Source: Rickettsiaceae bacterium (GTDB taxonomy: Bacteria > Pseudomonadota > Alphaproteobacteria > Rickettsiales > Rickettsiaceae). From it: a stretch of 10,313 nt of DNA. The notes under the pieces were generated by a model that did not search any database, was not told where the DNA came from, and worked only from the letters and a program-made list of their open reading frames with translations. The translations under genes were made by a program, and so were the position numbers. Positions 1-6,635 of this stretch are shown piece after piece; within the stretch, counting starts at the first letter, position 1; every line of letters starts with the position of its first letter. The stretch lies in assembly GCA_021741285.1 (NCBI GenBank), contig JAIOYD010000030.1, forward strand, positions 1 through 10,313. Reading direction: 5' to 3'.

Positions 1-97
1 GGTGATTAATAATGTACCGTTTAAAGACGGTGAAATAGTCGAGGAACAGTCAGACAGGAAAGTTGCCTAATGGAGCCATACACCAGATTTGACATTA
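1..97 (+). mobile_element. Right end of an insertion sequence
   Basis: The terminase reading frame on the minus strand stops matching its family near position 95. From there to the window edge the sequence carries a different gene tail on the plus strand, followed by a short non-coding end. Read on the minus strand, the outer end begins TGTCAAATCTGGTGTATGGC. This resembles the TTTGACA/TACACA-type termini of IS256/Mutator-like elements, but that family assignment comes from memory and is weak. The other end lies outside the window, so no inverted-repeat partner or target duplication can be checked. Confidence 0.55.
2..70 (+). CDS. C-terminal fragment of a probable transposase
   Basis: Frame 2 is open from the window edge to a TAA at 68-70 and gives about 22 residues, including VPFKDGEIVEEQ. 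The composition is hydrophilic and protein-like. The stop lies about 27 bp inside the inferred element end, as expected for a transposase that runs towards the terminus of its IS. The rest of the gene is outside the window, so the family cannot be fixed. The alternative is a chance open frame, but the position next to a broken terminase favours a transposase tail. Confidence 0.45.
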   Translation: MINNVPFKDGEIVEEQSDRKVA

Positions 98-420
98 ACT
101 CGCCTACTATCAAGGGAATGCTTAACGCTAAGTACTGAGGAGTAGCTAGCAGCCATAATGCGAGCTGCGGGATTATGGCCCAATAACCAGGTAGGCCACG
201 CAACACTAACACAAACAGACTTTAATGCCCTTGGCGGCATATTGATTATCAACCTCTTGATTTCTGATGATTTGACTCTTTCGAGATGGTCTGAAATTAG
301 GTTTATATGCCAATTTGATTGATAACCAGCCCCTGGATTAATAGTATGAAATACTTTACTAATATAGCTGCTAAAATCCTGACGCAAGACTGCTTCAAGA
401 AGCTTTTTATTACACGTCAT
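98..420 (-). pseudogene. terL: Phage terminase large subunit, N-terminal remnant
   Basis: The large terminase subunit is the ATPase/nuclease that pumps DNA into phage or gene-transfer-agent heads. About 106 family-like residues remain. They include an N-terminal adenine-binding region around YQSNWH (residues 33-38) and the Walker A-type loop PPRALKS (62-68), then a stretch around NPAARIMAASYSS typical of GTA/phage terminases. After HSLDSR (101-106) the frame enters insertion-sequence DNA and meets a stop at 67-69. Walker B, the coupling motif and the whole nuclease domain are missing. The ATG at 418-420 is chosen over an upstream TTG at 445-447 because AAAGGA sits a few bases before it. It follows the small phage gene and the portal in the same minus-strand operon. 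The remnant cannot encode a working motor. Confidence 0.85.
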
Positions 421-456
421 ATAATTTTTTCCTTTCAAACTGAACAATATAGGGAT

Positions 457-717
457 CTATTTATATCTATGTATGAATCGTTCTATGATATCTTTATCTT
501 CCTTAATCATATCAACATTAGTATTCATTGCCTCGTCTCTACTTAATTTATTTAACTGTATTATAAGATTCACCAGCTTATTAAGTGTATCCGTAATATT
601 TCTTTTAACATTAATTGCACTCTTAGATTTGCTAGACTTCAACTCATCTAACTCGTCCTCAAGCATCAAAACTAGTTTTGCTATAAAACTGTATAATTTA
701 TTCACTGTTTCTTTCAT
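457..717 (-). CDS. Small charged helical protein of the portal-terminase cassette
   Basis: This 86-residue protein is rich in Lys, Glu, Leu and Asn and has no Cys or membrane segment. Its pattern (a KLYSFIAKLVLMLEDELDEL stretch, then KRNITDTLNKLVNLIIQLNK) predicts two long amphipathic helices, probably coiled coil. The start codon lies inside the end of the portal gene (20-bp overlap), which implies translational coupling, and terL begins 36 bp downstream. Its place between portal and large terminase, with its size and helicity, makes a terminase-small-subunit-like or packaging role conceivable. That is an inference from position only, since I see no helix-turn-helix signature. I recall similar short proteins beside rickettsial phage terminases, annotated as hypothetical. 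Confidence 0.7.
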   Translation of the reverse strand: MKETVNKLYSFIAKLVLMLEDELDELKSSKSKSAINVKRNITDTLNKLVNLIIQLNKLSRDEAMNTNVDMIKEDKDIIERFIHRYK

Positions 718-1903
718 TACGCTCTCTAGTTAGATTTATACTAATTTTATCCATCCCTTTGATAGGAGTTAATCCCACAATTGCTCTTTTTTCGTTAATC
801 GTCATAAAATCTGCACTTGCAATTTTTGCCCATACATTTTCTCTACGTTCTGTAAGTACGGAAATAGATTCTTTATCAAAATCTATAGTCAAATCTTCTT
901 TATACCAATAAGATAGCCAGCTACTTAAAGCATCAGCATATTTATCGAGAAGGGGAATAATATTCTCTTCCCATAGAGCCAACCTTGCTTCTTGCATATT
1001 GCTATAAGTATTATCCCCGTTAATTCCTAGTAATTGTGGAGGTACATTGAATGCTATGGCTATGTCTCTTGCACTTGAATCTTTTAATTCTAAAAATTTT
1101 TCAAACCGCTCAGCATTACTTGTCTCTTGCCATTTCAACCCCACTTCTAAAATAAGAGGCTTTCCCGAATTAGATGCACCACTAAAATTATCATAAAATT
1201 GTTGCTGTAATCTTTCAAACTGCTCATCTGATAAATAACCATTACCATCCTGAAATACCAAAGCCCCACTCGGTCTAATTGCATTTTTTAACAATGATTT
1301 ATTCCAATCCATAACTTTAGCATGTAAATTTATTGCTTTTGCAGCTGCTGCCAAAGAGGATAACCCCTTACATTGATCAGTTGGGTTGTAGTTTTTAATA
1401 TGTAGTATACGGCTTTTTCGAGTAACTGGATCAATTCCAAAAGATTGCTTTTTATCCCCGTTGCCATAAACGTAAGCCACGAGTTGATTGTTAGAAAGAG
1501 TTTGTTCAACCAATGAGTAATGAAGATTGTACAAAAAACTCGGCGTAGTTTTACTTCCGGAGGAAACTAACAAATAACTATCTCCATAAAGCAGCAAACT
1601 CGATAAGCTTTCTGTAAAAAAATCAGCTCCTGACTTTTCTGGACTAGGATATTTAAGCAAGCTGAGAACAGGATGGTTTTTAAGCAATTCTTTGGAACCA
1701 TTGTTATTTCTGAATATTTGCCATGGAATATGATTTGCTGAAGTAGCAATCAGATTGACGCACCTATGCACAATTGCATTATTTTTGTATGAATCCACTC
1801 CAACCCTTTCATCTGGTGAATAATTAAAAAACGGTAAGTCTAAGTAACTAGTGGATTTCTTACTTTGCTTTCCTGAGATTTTCTTAAAATAGGTTTTTAT
1901 CAT
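698..1903 (-). CDS. HK97-family phage/GTA portal protein
   Basis: The portal forms the dodecameric ring at one capsid vertex through which DNA is packaged and to which the tail attaches. The 401-residue product matches the usual length of the HK97/GTA-type portal family. Typical features are the N-terminal region with YKNNAIVHRCVNLIATS (about residues 39-55), then NHIPWQIFR, a central region with DIAIAFNVPPQLLGI (about 281-295) that is highly characteristic of this family, and a C-terminal part with a NEKRAIVGLTP stretch. The ATG at 1901-1903 is preceded by AGAGGCG, a good ribosome binding site. The frame is uninterrupted although the downstream terminase is destroyed. It is the first gene of the minus-strand phage operon visible here. 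It is probably a remnant of a prophage or gene-transfer-agent cluster, since no capsid, protease or tail gene is next to it in the window. Confidence 0.92.
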   Translation of the reverse strand: MIKTYFKKISGKQSKKSTSYLDLPFFNYSPDERVGVDSYKNNAIVHRCVNLIATSANHIPWQIFRNNNGSKELLKNHPVLSLLKYPSPEKSGADFFTESLSSLLLYGDSYLLVSSGSKTTPSFLYNLHYSLVEQTLSNNQLVAYVYGNGDKKQSFGIDPVTRKSRILHIKNYNPTDQCKGLSSLAAAAKAINLHAKVMDWNKSLLKNAIRPSGALVFQDGNGYLSDEQFERLQQQFYDNFSGASNSGKPLILEVGLKWQETSNAERFEKFLELKDSSARDIAIAFNVPPQLLGINGDNTYSNMQEARLALWEENIIPLLDKYADALSSWLSYWYKEDLTIDFDKESISVLTERRENVWAKIASADFMTINEKRAIVGLTPIKGMDKISINLTRERNERNSE

Positions 1904-1941
1904 TATTCGCCTCTTTCTGTGTTTGTTAAAAACAAGAGTGC

Positions 1942-1970
1942 TTTATAACACTGCAGATTAGGTACACTAA
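1942..1970 (-). promoter_or_regulatory. Candidate sigma-70 promoter for the portal operon
   Basis: On the minus strand, TTAGTG (1965-1970) and TATAAA (1942-1947) are separated by 17 bp, and the -10 lies about 40 bp before the portal ATG. The -35 box is imperfect and the region is AT-rich, so chance matches are common. Confidence 0.35.
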
Positions 1971-1990
1971 GAGTCAATATAATAAATAAC

Positions 1991-2019
1991 TTTTCAAGTA
2001 GTAATTTTTCGCGTAGAAT
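1991..2019 (+). promoter_or_regulatory. Candidate sigma-70 promoter for the Tim44-like gene
   Basis: TTTTCA (1991-1996) and TAGAAT (2014-2019) are separated by 17 bp. The -10 ends 33 bp before the ATG at 2053. It lies in the 149-bp divergent gap opposite the candidate portal promoter. The boxes are recognisable but not consensus. Confidence 0.35.
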
Positions 2020-2052
2020 CATGAGTATAAAAATATTGACGAGAATATATAA

Positions 2053-2718
2053 ATGTCGGGGCAATTAATTGAACTTATTATTTTTGCTGGAATAGCTTTT
2101 TTTATTATAAACAAACTAATCGCAACTCTGGGCACCACTTCGGATGAAGATGGCACAAAACGCTCTTCCGTTTTTGGAGAAAAAACGGTAATGAAAGATG
2201 TTACTACCTCAGCGACAAACAATACAAATAAAGAGTCAGTAATAAGTGCGAATATTCTGAAGCCAACCTTTGCTCGAAAAAATAAAATCGACCTCCGAGG
2301 TTTGGTAGTTCCTGAAAATGACAATGATGTTAAAGAAGGTCTGGTCGATGTAATGAATCGTGTTCCTTCATTTAATATTCATAATTTTCTTAAAGGCGCG
2401 AAAGCCGCCTTCAGGATGATAGTTGATGCAGCTTACAAAAATGACGAAAAAGAACTAGAACAGCTTGTTGATAAGCGTTATATACAACACTTTAGAACCA
2501 TATCAGTAAGTTATGGCGAGTATACAGCCAAAGCTGACCCTGATTTGCAGATCTCAGAAATATATATGTTTGGCAATAATATTTTTATCAAAATTTTATT
2601 TGTTGGCAAACATATTACCAATAAAATAAAAGACTTACACGAAGAATGGACCTTTACAAAAAGCAGTATTGGCACTGGTAATGAATGGTATTTGACGAAT
2701 ATAGACAGGCCACAGTAG
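2053..2718 (+). CDS. Tim44/TimA-domain membrane-associated protein
   Basis: This 221-residue protein starts with a single hydrophobic segment (about residues 5-25, LIELIIFAGIAFFIINKL). A variable polar linker rich in Ser, Thr and Asn follows. The C-terminal domain (about 108-221) has the Tim44-like pattern: FLKGAKAAFRMIVDAAYKND, then LVDKRYIQHF, and an ending around EEWTFTKS and EWYLTNI. Bacterial Tim44-like proteins (TimA) of alphaproteobacteria are inner-membrane-anchored, and their domain is shared with the mitochondrial import motor subunit and ribosomal protein mL45. The role in bacteria is not settled; membrane protein biogenesis or envelope assembly is suggested. The ATG has only a weak purine stretch upstream (ACGAGAA). 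Length and layout fit the alphaproteobacterial family. The downstream neighbour yidD also acts in membrane biogenesis, but a 153-bp structured spacer argues against tight coupling. Confidence 0.85.
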   Translation: MSGQLIELIIFAGIAFFIINKLIATLGTTSDEDGTKRSSVFGEKTVMKDVTTSATNNTNKESVISANILKPTFARKNKIDLRGLVVPENDNDVKEGLVDVMNRVPSFNIHNFLKGAKAAFRMIVDAAYKNDEKELEQLVDKRYIQHFRTISVSYGEYTAKADPDLQISEIYMFGNNIFIKILFVGKHITNKIKDLHEEWTFTKSSIGTGNEWYLTNIDRPQ

Positions 2719-2732
2719 TATATAGTTTCTTA

Positions 2733-2836
2733 ACTTGAATTAGAGACAGCCAATTTAGCGAGTCTCAGCTGTGCTCACTAGCAACCTAGGCTGCGCAGCC
2801 TCGCTCTAAAATTAACTATCCTAAGTTCAACTTAAT
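2733..2836. repeat. Structured palindromic intergenic region
   Basis: The spacer between the Tim44-like gene and yidD is denser in GC and symmetry than its surroundings. It holds a perfect 14-bp palindrome AGGCTGCGCAGCCT (2788-2801), a CTAG-CAAC-CTAG mini-hairpin just before it, outer GCGAG/CTCGC arms around the whole core, a GAGAC/GTCTC pair to the left, and the palindrome TAAGTTCAACTTA to the right. No T-run follows, so a simple rho-independent terminator is not obvious. It may be a dispersed palindromic element or an RNA structure in the leader of yidD-uvrC. Confidence 0.5.
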
Positions 2837-2871
2837 TTACTATAGTTTTGTATAACAGCTACCATTAAAGC

Positions 2872-3090
2872 ATGAAATATTCACTAATCTTAGTTATAAA
2901 ATTCTACCAATATTTTATCTCTCCATGGCTGGGGAAAAATTGTAAATATTCTCCTACTTGTTCATTATATTGCATAGAAGCAATCAACAACTATGGTGCT
3001 GTCAAAGGAATGCTTCTTAGCATAAAACGTATAATTCGATGCAACCCTTTTACAAGCGGTGGTTACGACCCTGTTGAACGAAATAAATAA
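2872..3090 (+). CDS. yidD: Membrane protein insertion efficiency factor YidD
   Basis: YidD is a small, peripheral, positively charged inner-membrane protein that assists YidC/Sec-dependent membrane protein insertion. The 72-residue product shows the family signature almost throughout: YQYFISPWLGKNCKYSPTCS (residues 12-31), then YCIEAI, GAVKGM and KRIIRCNPF, and the C-terminal GGYDPV (63-68). Conserved cysteines are present at about 23, 30, 33 and 56. The N-terminal 15-20 residues form the expected amphipathic/hydrophobic helix. Length is normal for the family. No Shine-Dalgarno sequence is evident before the ATG. It is usually found near rpmH-rnpA-yidC, but here it directly precedes uvrC, and its stop codon is only six bases before the uvrC start, so the two are almost certainly cotranscribed. 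Confidence 0.95.
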   Translation: MKYSLILVIKFYQYFISPWLGKNCKYSPTCSLYCIEAINNYGAVKGMLLSIKRIIRCNPFTSGGYDPVERNK

Positions 3091-3096
3091 AAAATC

Positions 3097-4914
3097 TTGC
3101 AAGGCACAGAACTCATAAAATCTTATCTAATTAACACTCCTGAATTACCAGGTGTATATAGAATTTTTGACTCTGGCAAGAATATTATTTATATTGGCAA
3201 AGCAAAAAACCTCAAAAACAGATTAAGCCAATATACTCTTGAATTGAAGGGTAAAAATAAGCTCATGGTTTCTCTTGCCTGTTATGTTGAATACTGTATT
3301 ACCGACTCTGAATCTGCAGCTTTACTTCTTGAAGGACAATTAATCAAAAAATTTAAACCTAAATTCAATATCTTACTAAAAGACGACAAATCTTTTCCGT
3401 ATATTAAGCTAAGACTTGATCATGAATATCCTCAACTGTTAAAGTTTCGAGGAAAAAATCTTATCGATGGTAAATTTTTTGGCCCATTCGCCTCTCCTGC
3501 GCACGTAGACGCAACAATATTAGAACTACAGAAAATTTTTAGACTGAGATCTTGTTCCGATAATTATTTTGCTACTCGTACTAGGCCATGTTTACAGTAT
3601 CAAATTAACCGTTGCTACGCTCCTTGTGTTAATAAAATATCCAAACCAGAATATGATGATTTGGTTAGGGAAGTACAAGCTTTCCTTACAGGTAAAAACC
3701 ATGTGCTACAAACTATACTCTCAAAAAAAATGGAACAATTTAGCAATGAGCTAAATTACGAAAAAGCTGCAGAAATTCGTGATCGAATTAAGTCCTTAAG
3801 TTACATCCAACTTAAGTCACAAGATTCGCATGATCTTAACGATGCTGACGTTATAGCACTCGCCTCAAAAAACGGGGTGTTTTGTATCCAAATATTCCTT
3901 TACAGATCCCATCAACCTTGTGGTAATCAAGCTTATTTTCCTTCTCATACTGACAGTGAAATAGCAGATCATGAGGTTCTAGGTAGTTTTTTAATGCAGC
4001 TCTATCAAAATAAAACTCCGCCAAAAGATATACTAATTAGTCATGAACTTGAAGATAAAACCATTTATGTCGATGCACTTAAACAACTTCATCACGCGGA
4101 CATAAAAATCTCTATTCCAAAGCGCGGACCAAAAAGTAAAATTATGGAAAATGCTTTGTATAATGCTGAGCTTTCATTACAGAAACATTTAATCATGGGG
4201 GCTAAAAATCATAATGCTCTCCTGGACATACAATCATTATTTAACTTGAACGATACCCCTCAGAGAATAGAAGTTTATGATAATAGTCACATTCAAGGAG
4301 CATTCCCTGTTGGTGCTATGATAGTTGCCGGACCAGATGGATTCGAGAAAAAAGAATATCGCCTCTTTAACATCAAAGATGAGCCTGTGAGTAGCTTTGG
4401 AGGAGATGATTATGCTATGCTACGCGAGGTTTTAAGAAGAAGGTTAAAGAGATTAAAAATAGAACCACAACGTAAACCTGATTTAATGATTATAGATGGG
4501 GGCAAAGGCCATATGGGTGTTGTCTCTAACATAATGAATGAGCTAAAGATCCACTTACCTTTTGTCTGTATGTCCAAAGGAGTCGAGCGAAATAGCGGCA
4601 AAGAACAGTTTCATATCCCAGGCCACGATGTATTTACCCTAGATAAAAATAATGCCACCATGAAGTACCTACAAATTCTGCGGGATGAAGTTCATAATTT
4701 TGCTATAAAAAACCATAGAAATAAACGCTCTTCTGCCATTAAACATTCTTCACTAGATATGATACCAGCTATTGGATCAGCAAGAAAAAAGGCATTATTA
4801 AATTATTTTGGATCATTTAGTGCTATAGCCGATGCAACCGAGGCACAACTGAAAAAGGTCGAGGGTATTAGCGAGGAACTAGCAAAAACCATCTATCGTT
4901 TCTTGAGATCTTGA
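3097..4914 (+). CDS. uvrC: UvrABC excinuclease subunit C
   Basis: UvrC makes both incisions flanking a lesion in nucleotide excision repair after recruitment by UvrB. All domains are in order over 605 residues. The GIY-YIG 3'-incision nuclease is at about 16-95 (GVYRIF, YIGKAKNLKNR, catalytic Glu79 in LLLEGQLIKKFKPKFN). A four-cysteine cluster (C153, C165, C173, C177) follows. The UVR motif that binds UvrB is around 207-235 (ELNYEKAAEIRDRI). The RNase H-like 5'-incision nuclease has Asp395 in VYDNSHIQG, Asp467 in IIDGGKGH and His533 in DEVHNFAI. Two helix-hairpin-helix motifs lie in the last 50 residues (IPAIGSARKKALL and VEGISEELAKTI). The start appears to be TTG at 3097, because the yidD stop lies in the same frame two codons upstream and no ATG occurs near the conserved N-terminus. 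There is no visible ribosome binding site, so translation is probably coupled to yidD termination. Confidence 0.97.
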   Translation: MQGTELIKSYLINTPELPGVYRIFDSGKNIIYIGKAKNLKNRLSQYTLELKGKNKLMVSLACYVEYCITDSESAALLLEGQLIKKFKPKFNILLKDDKSFPYIKLRLDHEYPQLLKFRGKNLIDGKFFGPFASPAHVDATILELQKIFRLRSCSDNYFATRTRPCLQYQINRCYAPCVNKISKPEYDDLVREVQAFLTGKNHVLQTILSKKMEQFSNELNYEKAAEIRDRIKSLSYIQLKSQDSHDLNDADVIALASKNGVFCIQIFLYRSHQPCGNQAYFPSHTDSEIADHEVLGSFLMQLYQNKTPPKDILISHELEDKTIYVDALKQLHHADIKISIPKRGPKSKIMENALYNAELSLQKHLIMGAKNHNALLDIQSLFNLNDTPQRIEVYDNSHIQGAFPVGAMIVAGPDGFEKKEYRLFNIKDEPVSSFGGDDYAMLREVLRRRLKRLKIEPQRKPDLMIIDGGKGHMGVVSNIMNELKIHLPFVCMSKGVERNSGKEQFHIPGHDVFTLDKNNATMKYLQILRDEVHNFAIKNHRNKRSSAIKHSSLDMIPAIGSARKKALLNYFGSFSAIADATEAQLKKVEGISEELAKTIYRFLRS

Positions 4915-5040
4915 ATTGCATATAGTAATGCTATTTTCTCAATAAAATAAATCCTTTTGTTAGGGTAGATAGGATTATATTAACATGATCAACATCTCCC
5001 TAGATTTAAGTCCATCGCTCTTTGGTAAACCAGAGAAAAT

Positions 5041-5103
5041 AGTCCAATCCTCTCCACCCAATAATAGCCTATCTAGTTTCTTATGGTATAGGAGAGGACT
5101 TTT
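5041..5103. terminator. Bidirectional terminator between uvrC and the 218-residue gene
   Basis: A long hairpin pairs TCCTCTCC (5048-5055) with GGAGAGGA (5091-5098). It extends inward through ACC/GGT (5056-5058 with 5085-5087) and ATAA/TTAT (5061-5064 with 5081-5084). TTTT follows on the plus strand (5100-5103), and ATTTTCTC follows on the minus strand outside the other arm. It lies between convergent gene ends, 126 bp after uvrC and 17 bp after the minus-strand gene, which suits termination in both directions. The plus-strand T-run is short. Confidence 0.6.
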
Positions 5104-5119
5104 AGAAGATTATTCTGTG

Positions 5120-5776
5120 CTACGCAGCAGGTGCAGCAATGTCCCCTAATGCTACCATTTCAATCGACTCATTATTGCAATCAAGATCTATAAGAGTGAA
5201 ACTATCTTCGTTAGAGAAATCGTTCTCTACGTTCGTTGTCTCATACTTCAGTGAAGTAGGAACACCACTTAAATATGCTGATTTTAATCCAGAATTTATA
5301 ACTCTTGTTGGCATTTTAAGTACTTCTGTTACAAAATCTTGTCCTATGCATTGTATTGTAGAAATAGCATCCATTACAATTTTAGCAGCAGGATAGTCTT
5401 TTGAATTATTACTAAGTGATCCCAAATAAGTATTATCTTTTTCACTCGAAGTCTCCGATACAAAAGCTGCTATTTTTGCTAAGCTGCTTTTTTCAACAAC
5501 TTCTTGAGGATCGTTTTGAGCTTTAGTTGTTACCGGAACATCAGCATGTTTATATGCTATATCTTGATTATCAGATGAACTAACAAGATTAACAACTACG
5601 TTAGCTACATCACAAGAAATATCATACACACCTCTTGCTATATGTACTACACCTTTAACAACAAAAGTTGCTACAGATTTTACACAATTATACATAGCTT
5701 GGTAGGCAGACCCTTTAAAAAAAGATAAAGGTTGTTCAGAAGCGATAGCAAAATTATTTATTATTTGTGTAAACAT
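5120..5776 (-). CDS. Unrecognised 218-residue protein
   Basis: I do not recognise this protein. The N-terminal quarter is mildly hydrophobic, with an alternating Val/Ala-rich stretch around FVVKGVVHIARGVYDIS and CDVANVVVNLV that could form amphipathic helices. There is no classical signal peptide and no strong transmembrane helix. The middle (about 68-115) is polar, with many Ser, Asn, Asp and Lys, and looks disordered. Then comes a helical segment around AAKIVMDAISTIQCIGQDF and an acidic C-terminus ending in APAA. Codon use resembles its neighbours. It is a single gene with its own consensus promoter and a shared terminator. The layout (soluble, modular, disordered linker, lone transcription unit) would suit a lineage-specific secreted protein or effector, but nothing in the sequence proves this. 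Confidence 0.75.
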   Translation of the reverse strand: MFTQIINNFAIASEQPLSFFKGSAYQAMYNCVKSVATFVVKGVVHIARGVYDISCDVANVVVNLVSSSDNQDIAYKHADVPVTTKAQNDPQEVVEKSSLAKIAAFVSETSSEKDNTYLGSLSNNSKDYPAAKIVMDAISTIQCIGQDFVTEVLKMPTRVINSGLKSAYLSGVPTSLKYETTNVENDFSNEDSFTLIDLDCNNESIEMVALGDIAAPAA

Positions 5777-5810
5777 GATTCTTAACTTTATACGTTACTA
5801 AATATAATTA

Positions 5811-5839
5811 TATATAAACAATAAATTTAAAAATGTCAA
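5811..5839 (-). promoter_or_regulatory. Sigma-70 promoter of the 218-residue gene
   Basis: On the minus strand a perfect TTGACA (5834-5839) lies 17 bp from TATATA (5811-5816), in a very AT-rich stretch. The predicted transcript would start near 5804 and leave a leader of about 28 bases before the ATG at 5774-5776. It is the closest match to consensus in the window. Confidence 0.65.
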
Positions 5840-5882
5840 CATATTAGATAGATTTATTTTATATTATGGCCATTAAAATAGC

Positions 5883-5935
5883 TTTTTTTTAAAAAAAGAG
5901 AATTCAACAACCTTCTTTTGAGAAAGGTTTCGCCC
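5883..5935 (-). terminator. Possible terminator downstream of the carbonic anhydrase-like gene
   Basis: On the minus strand, AACCTT and AAGGTT arms (within about 5911-5931) form a small hairpin, followed by GTTGAATTCTC and then a run of seven T. The distance from stem to T-run is longer than in a classical terminator. The 8T-7A tract at 5883-5897 could serve either strand. Evidence is weak. Confidence 0.3.
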
Positions 5936-6030
5936 CATTTATTGTTTAAGGATAGAGGATGTGGTATGAGAGAATAAATTGTTTTGTCTTAGATGCGACA
6001 GAAATTTCTGTGATGCTTTTTACGATTTTG

Positions 6031-6546
6031 TCAGTTCTTGTAGGCTTTAGCCAAATCAAGATAATTTTGAAGATTACCCTTCATAAACTCCTTTTCTTCA
6101 TCTGTAACCATCCGTACGAATTTAGCCGGCCTTCCAATCCACAATTCATTTGTGCGCACTATCTTTCCAGGAGAAAGTAAGCTTCCAGCGCCCAAAAAAC
6201 CATACTCCTCTACAATAGATTTATCCATTACCGTAGATTGCATGCCAATAAATGCATTATCTTCAATGCTGCATGCGTGTATAAGAGCCATATGACCAAT
6301 AGTAATATTGCTACCAATATGCGTTGGACCATCAAATCTTGATGTGTGGATTACGGTGCCATCTTGGATATTAGTATTCTTCCCTATTGTAACTTTGGCT
6401 ACATCCCCTCTAATCACAGAATTGAACCAAATATTGGCATGCTCTTGAATTGTTACATCACCAGCTATCACTACTCCCTCTGCCAAATAGACTGTTTCAT
6501 GGATATTTGGCGATAGGTTTTTATAATCAACAAGTTTGTATCCCAT
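6031..6546 (-). CDS. Gamma-class carbonic anhydrase-like hexapeptide-repeat protein
   Basis: This belongs to the left-handed beta-helix YrdA/PaaY/CaiE group related to gamma carbonic anhydrases, which form trimers with zinc held by three histidines between subunits. From the ATG at 6544-6546 it is 171 residues, the usual length. The hexapeptide repeats run through the protein (IAGDVTI, VTIGKNT, THIGSNITIGH). Conserved elements are WFNSVIRGD, NIQDG, and the ligand histidines in VIHTS and the IGHMALIHAC block, so the metal site looks complete. A C-terminal helix (EEKEFMKGNLQNYLDLAKAY) is typical. An in-frame ATG at 6607-6609 would add 21 residues not typical of the family, so I prefer the internal start, which also leaves 89 bp for promoters facing recO. 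Whether this subgroup has carbonic anhydrase activity is uncertain, as many members act on unknown acyl substrates. Confidence 0.88.
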   Translation of the reverse strand: MGYKLVDYKNLSPNIHETVYLAEGVVIAGDVTIQEHANIWFNSVIRGDVAKVTIGKNTNIQDGTVIHTSRFDGPTHIGSNITIGHMALIHACSIEDNAFIGMQSTVMDKSIVEEYGFLGAGSLLSPGKIVRTNELWIGRPAKFVRMVTDEEKEFMKGNLQNYLDLAKAYKN

Positions 6547-6635
6547 ACGGATTATTCTATTAACGTCAATTTGATTGTTTTCATAAGAAATTTCTAATAA
6601 TATGAACATATTTCATTAATAATATTTACTATAAC

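Noticed and set aside
473..733. Plus-strand open frame of 86 codons opposite the small phage gene
   Set aside because: Its Leu/Ser/Ile-rich product is the antisense image of a Lys/Glu/Asn-rich helical protein that has better context and coupling.
5998..6011. Perfect palindrome ACAGAAATTTCTGT with TTTTT nearby
   Set aside because: The stem is short with an AT centre, and no plus-strand gene ends before it, so a terminator or operator call is not supported.
5959..6180. Plus-strand open frame of 73 codons
   Set aside because: Most of it is antisense to the carbonic anhydrase-like gene, has no family resemblance and no ribosome binding site.
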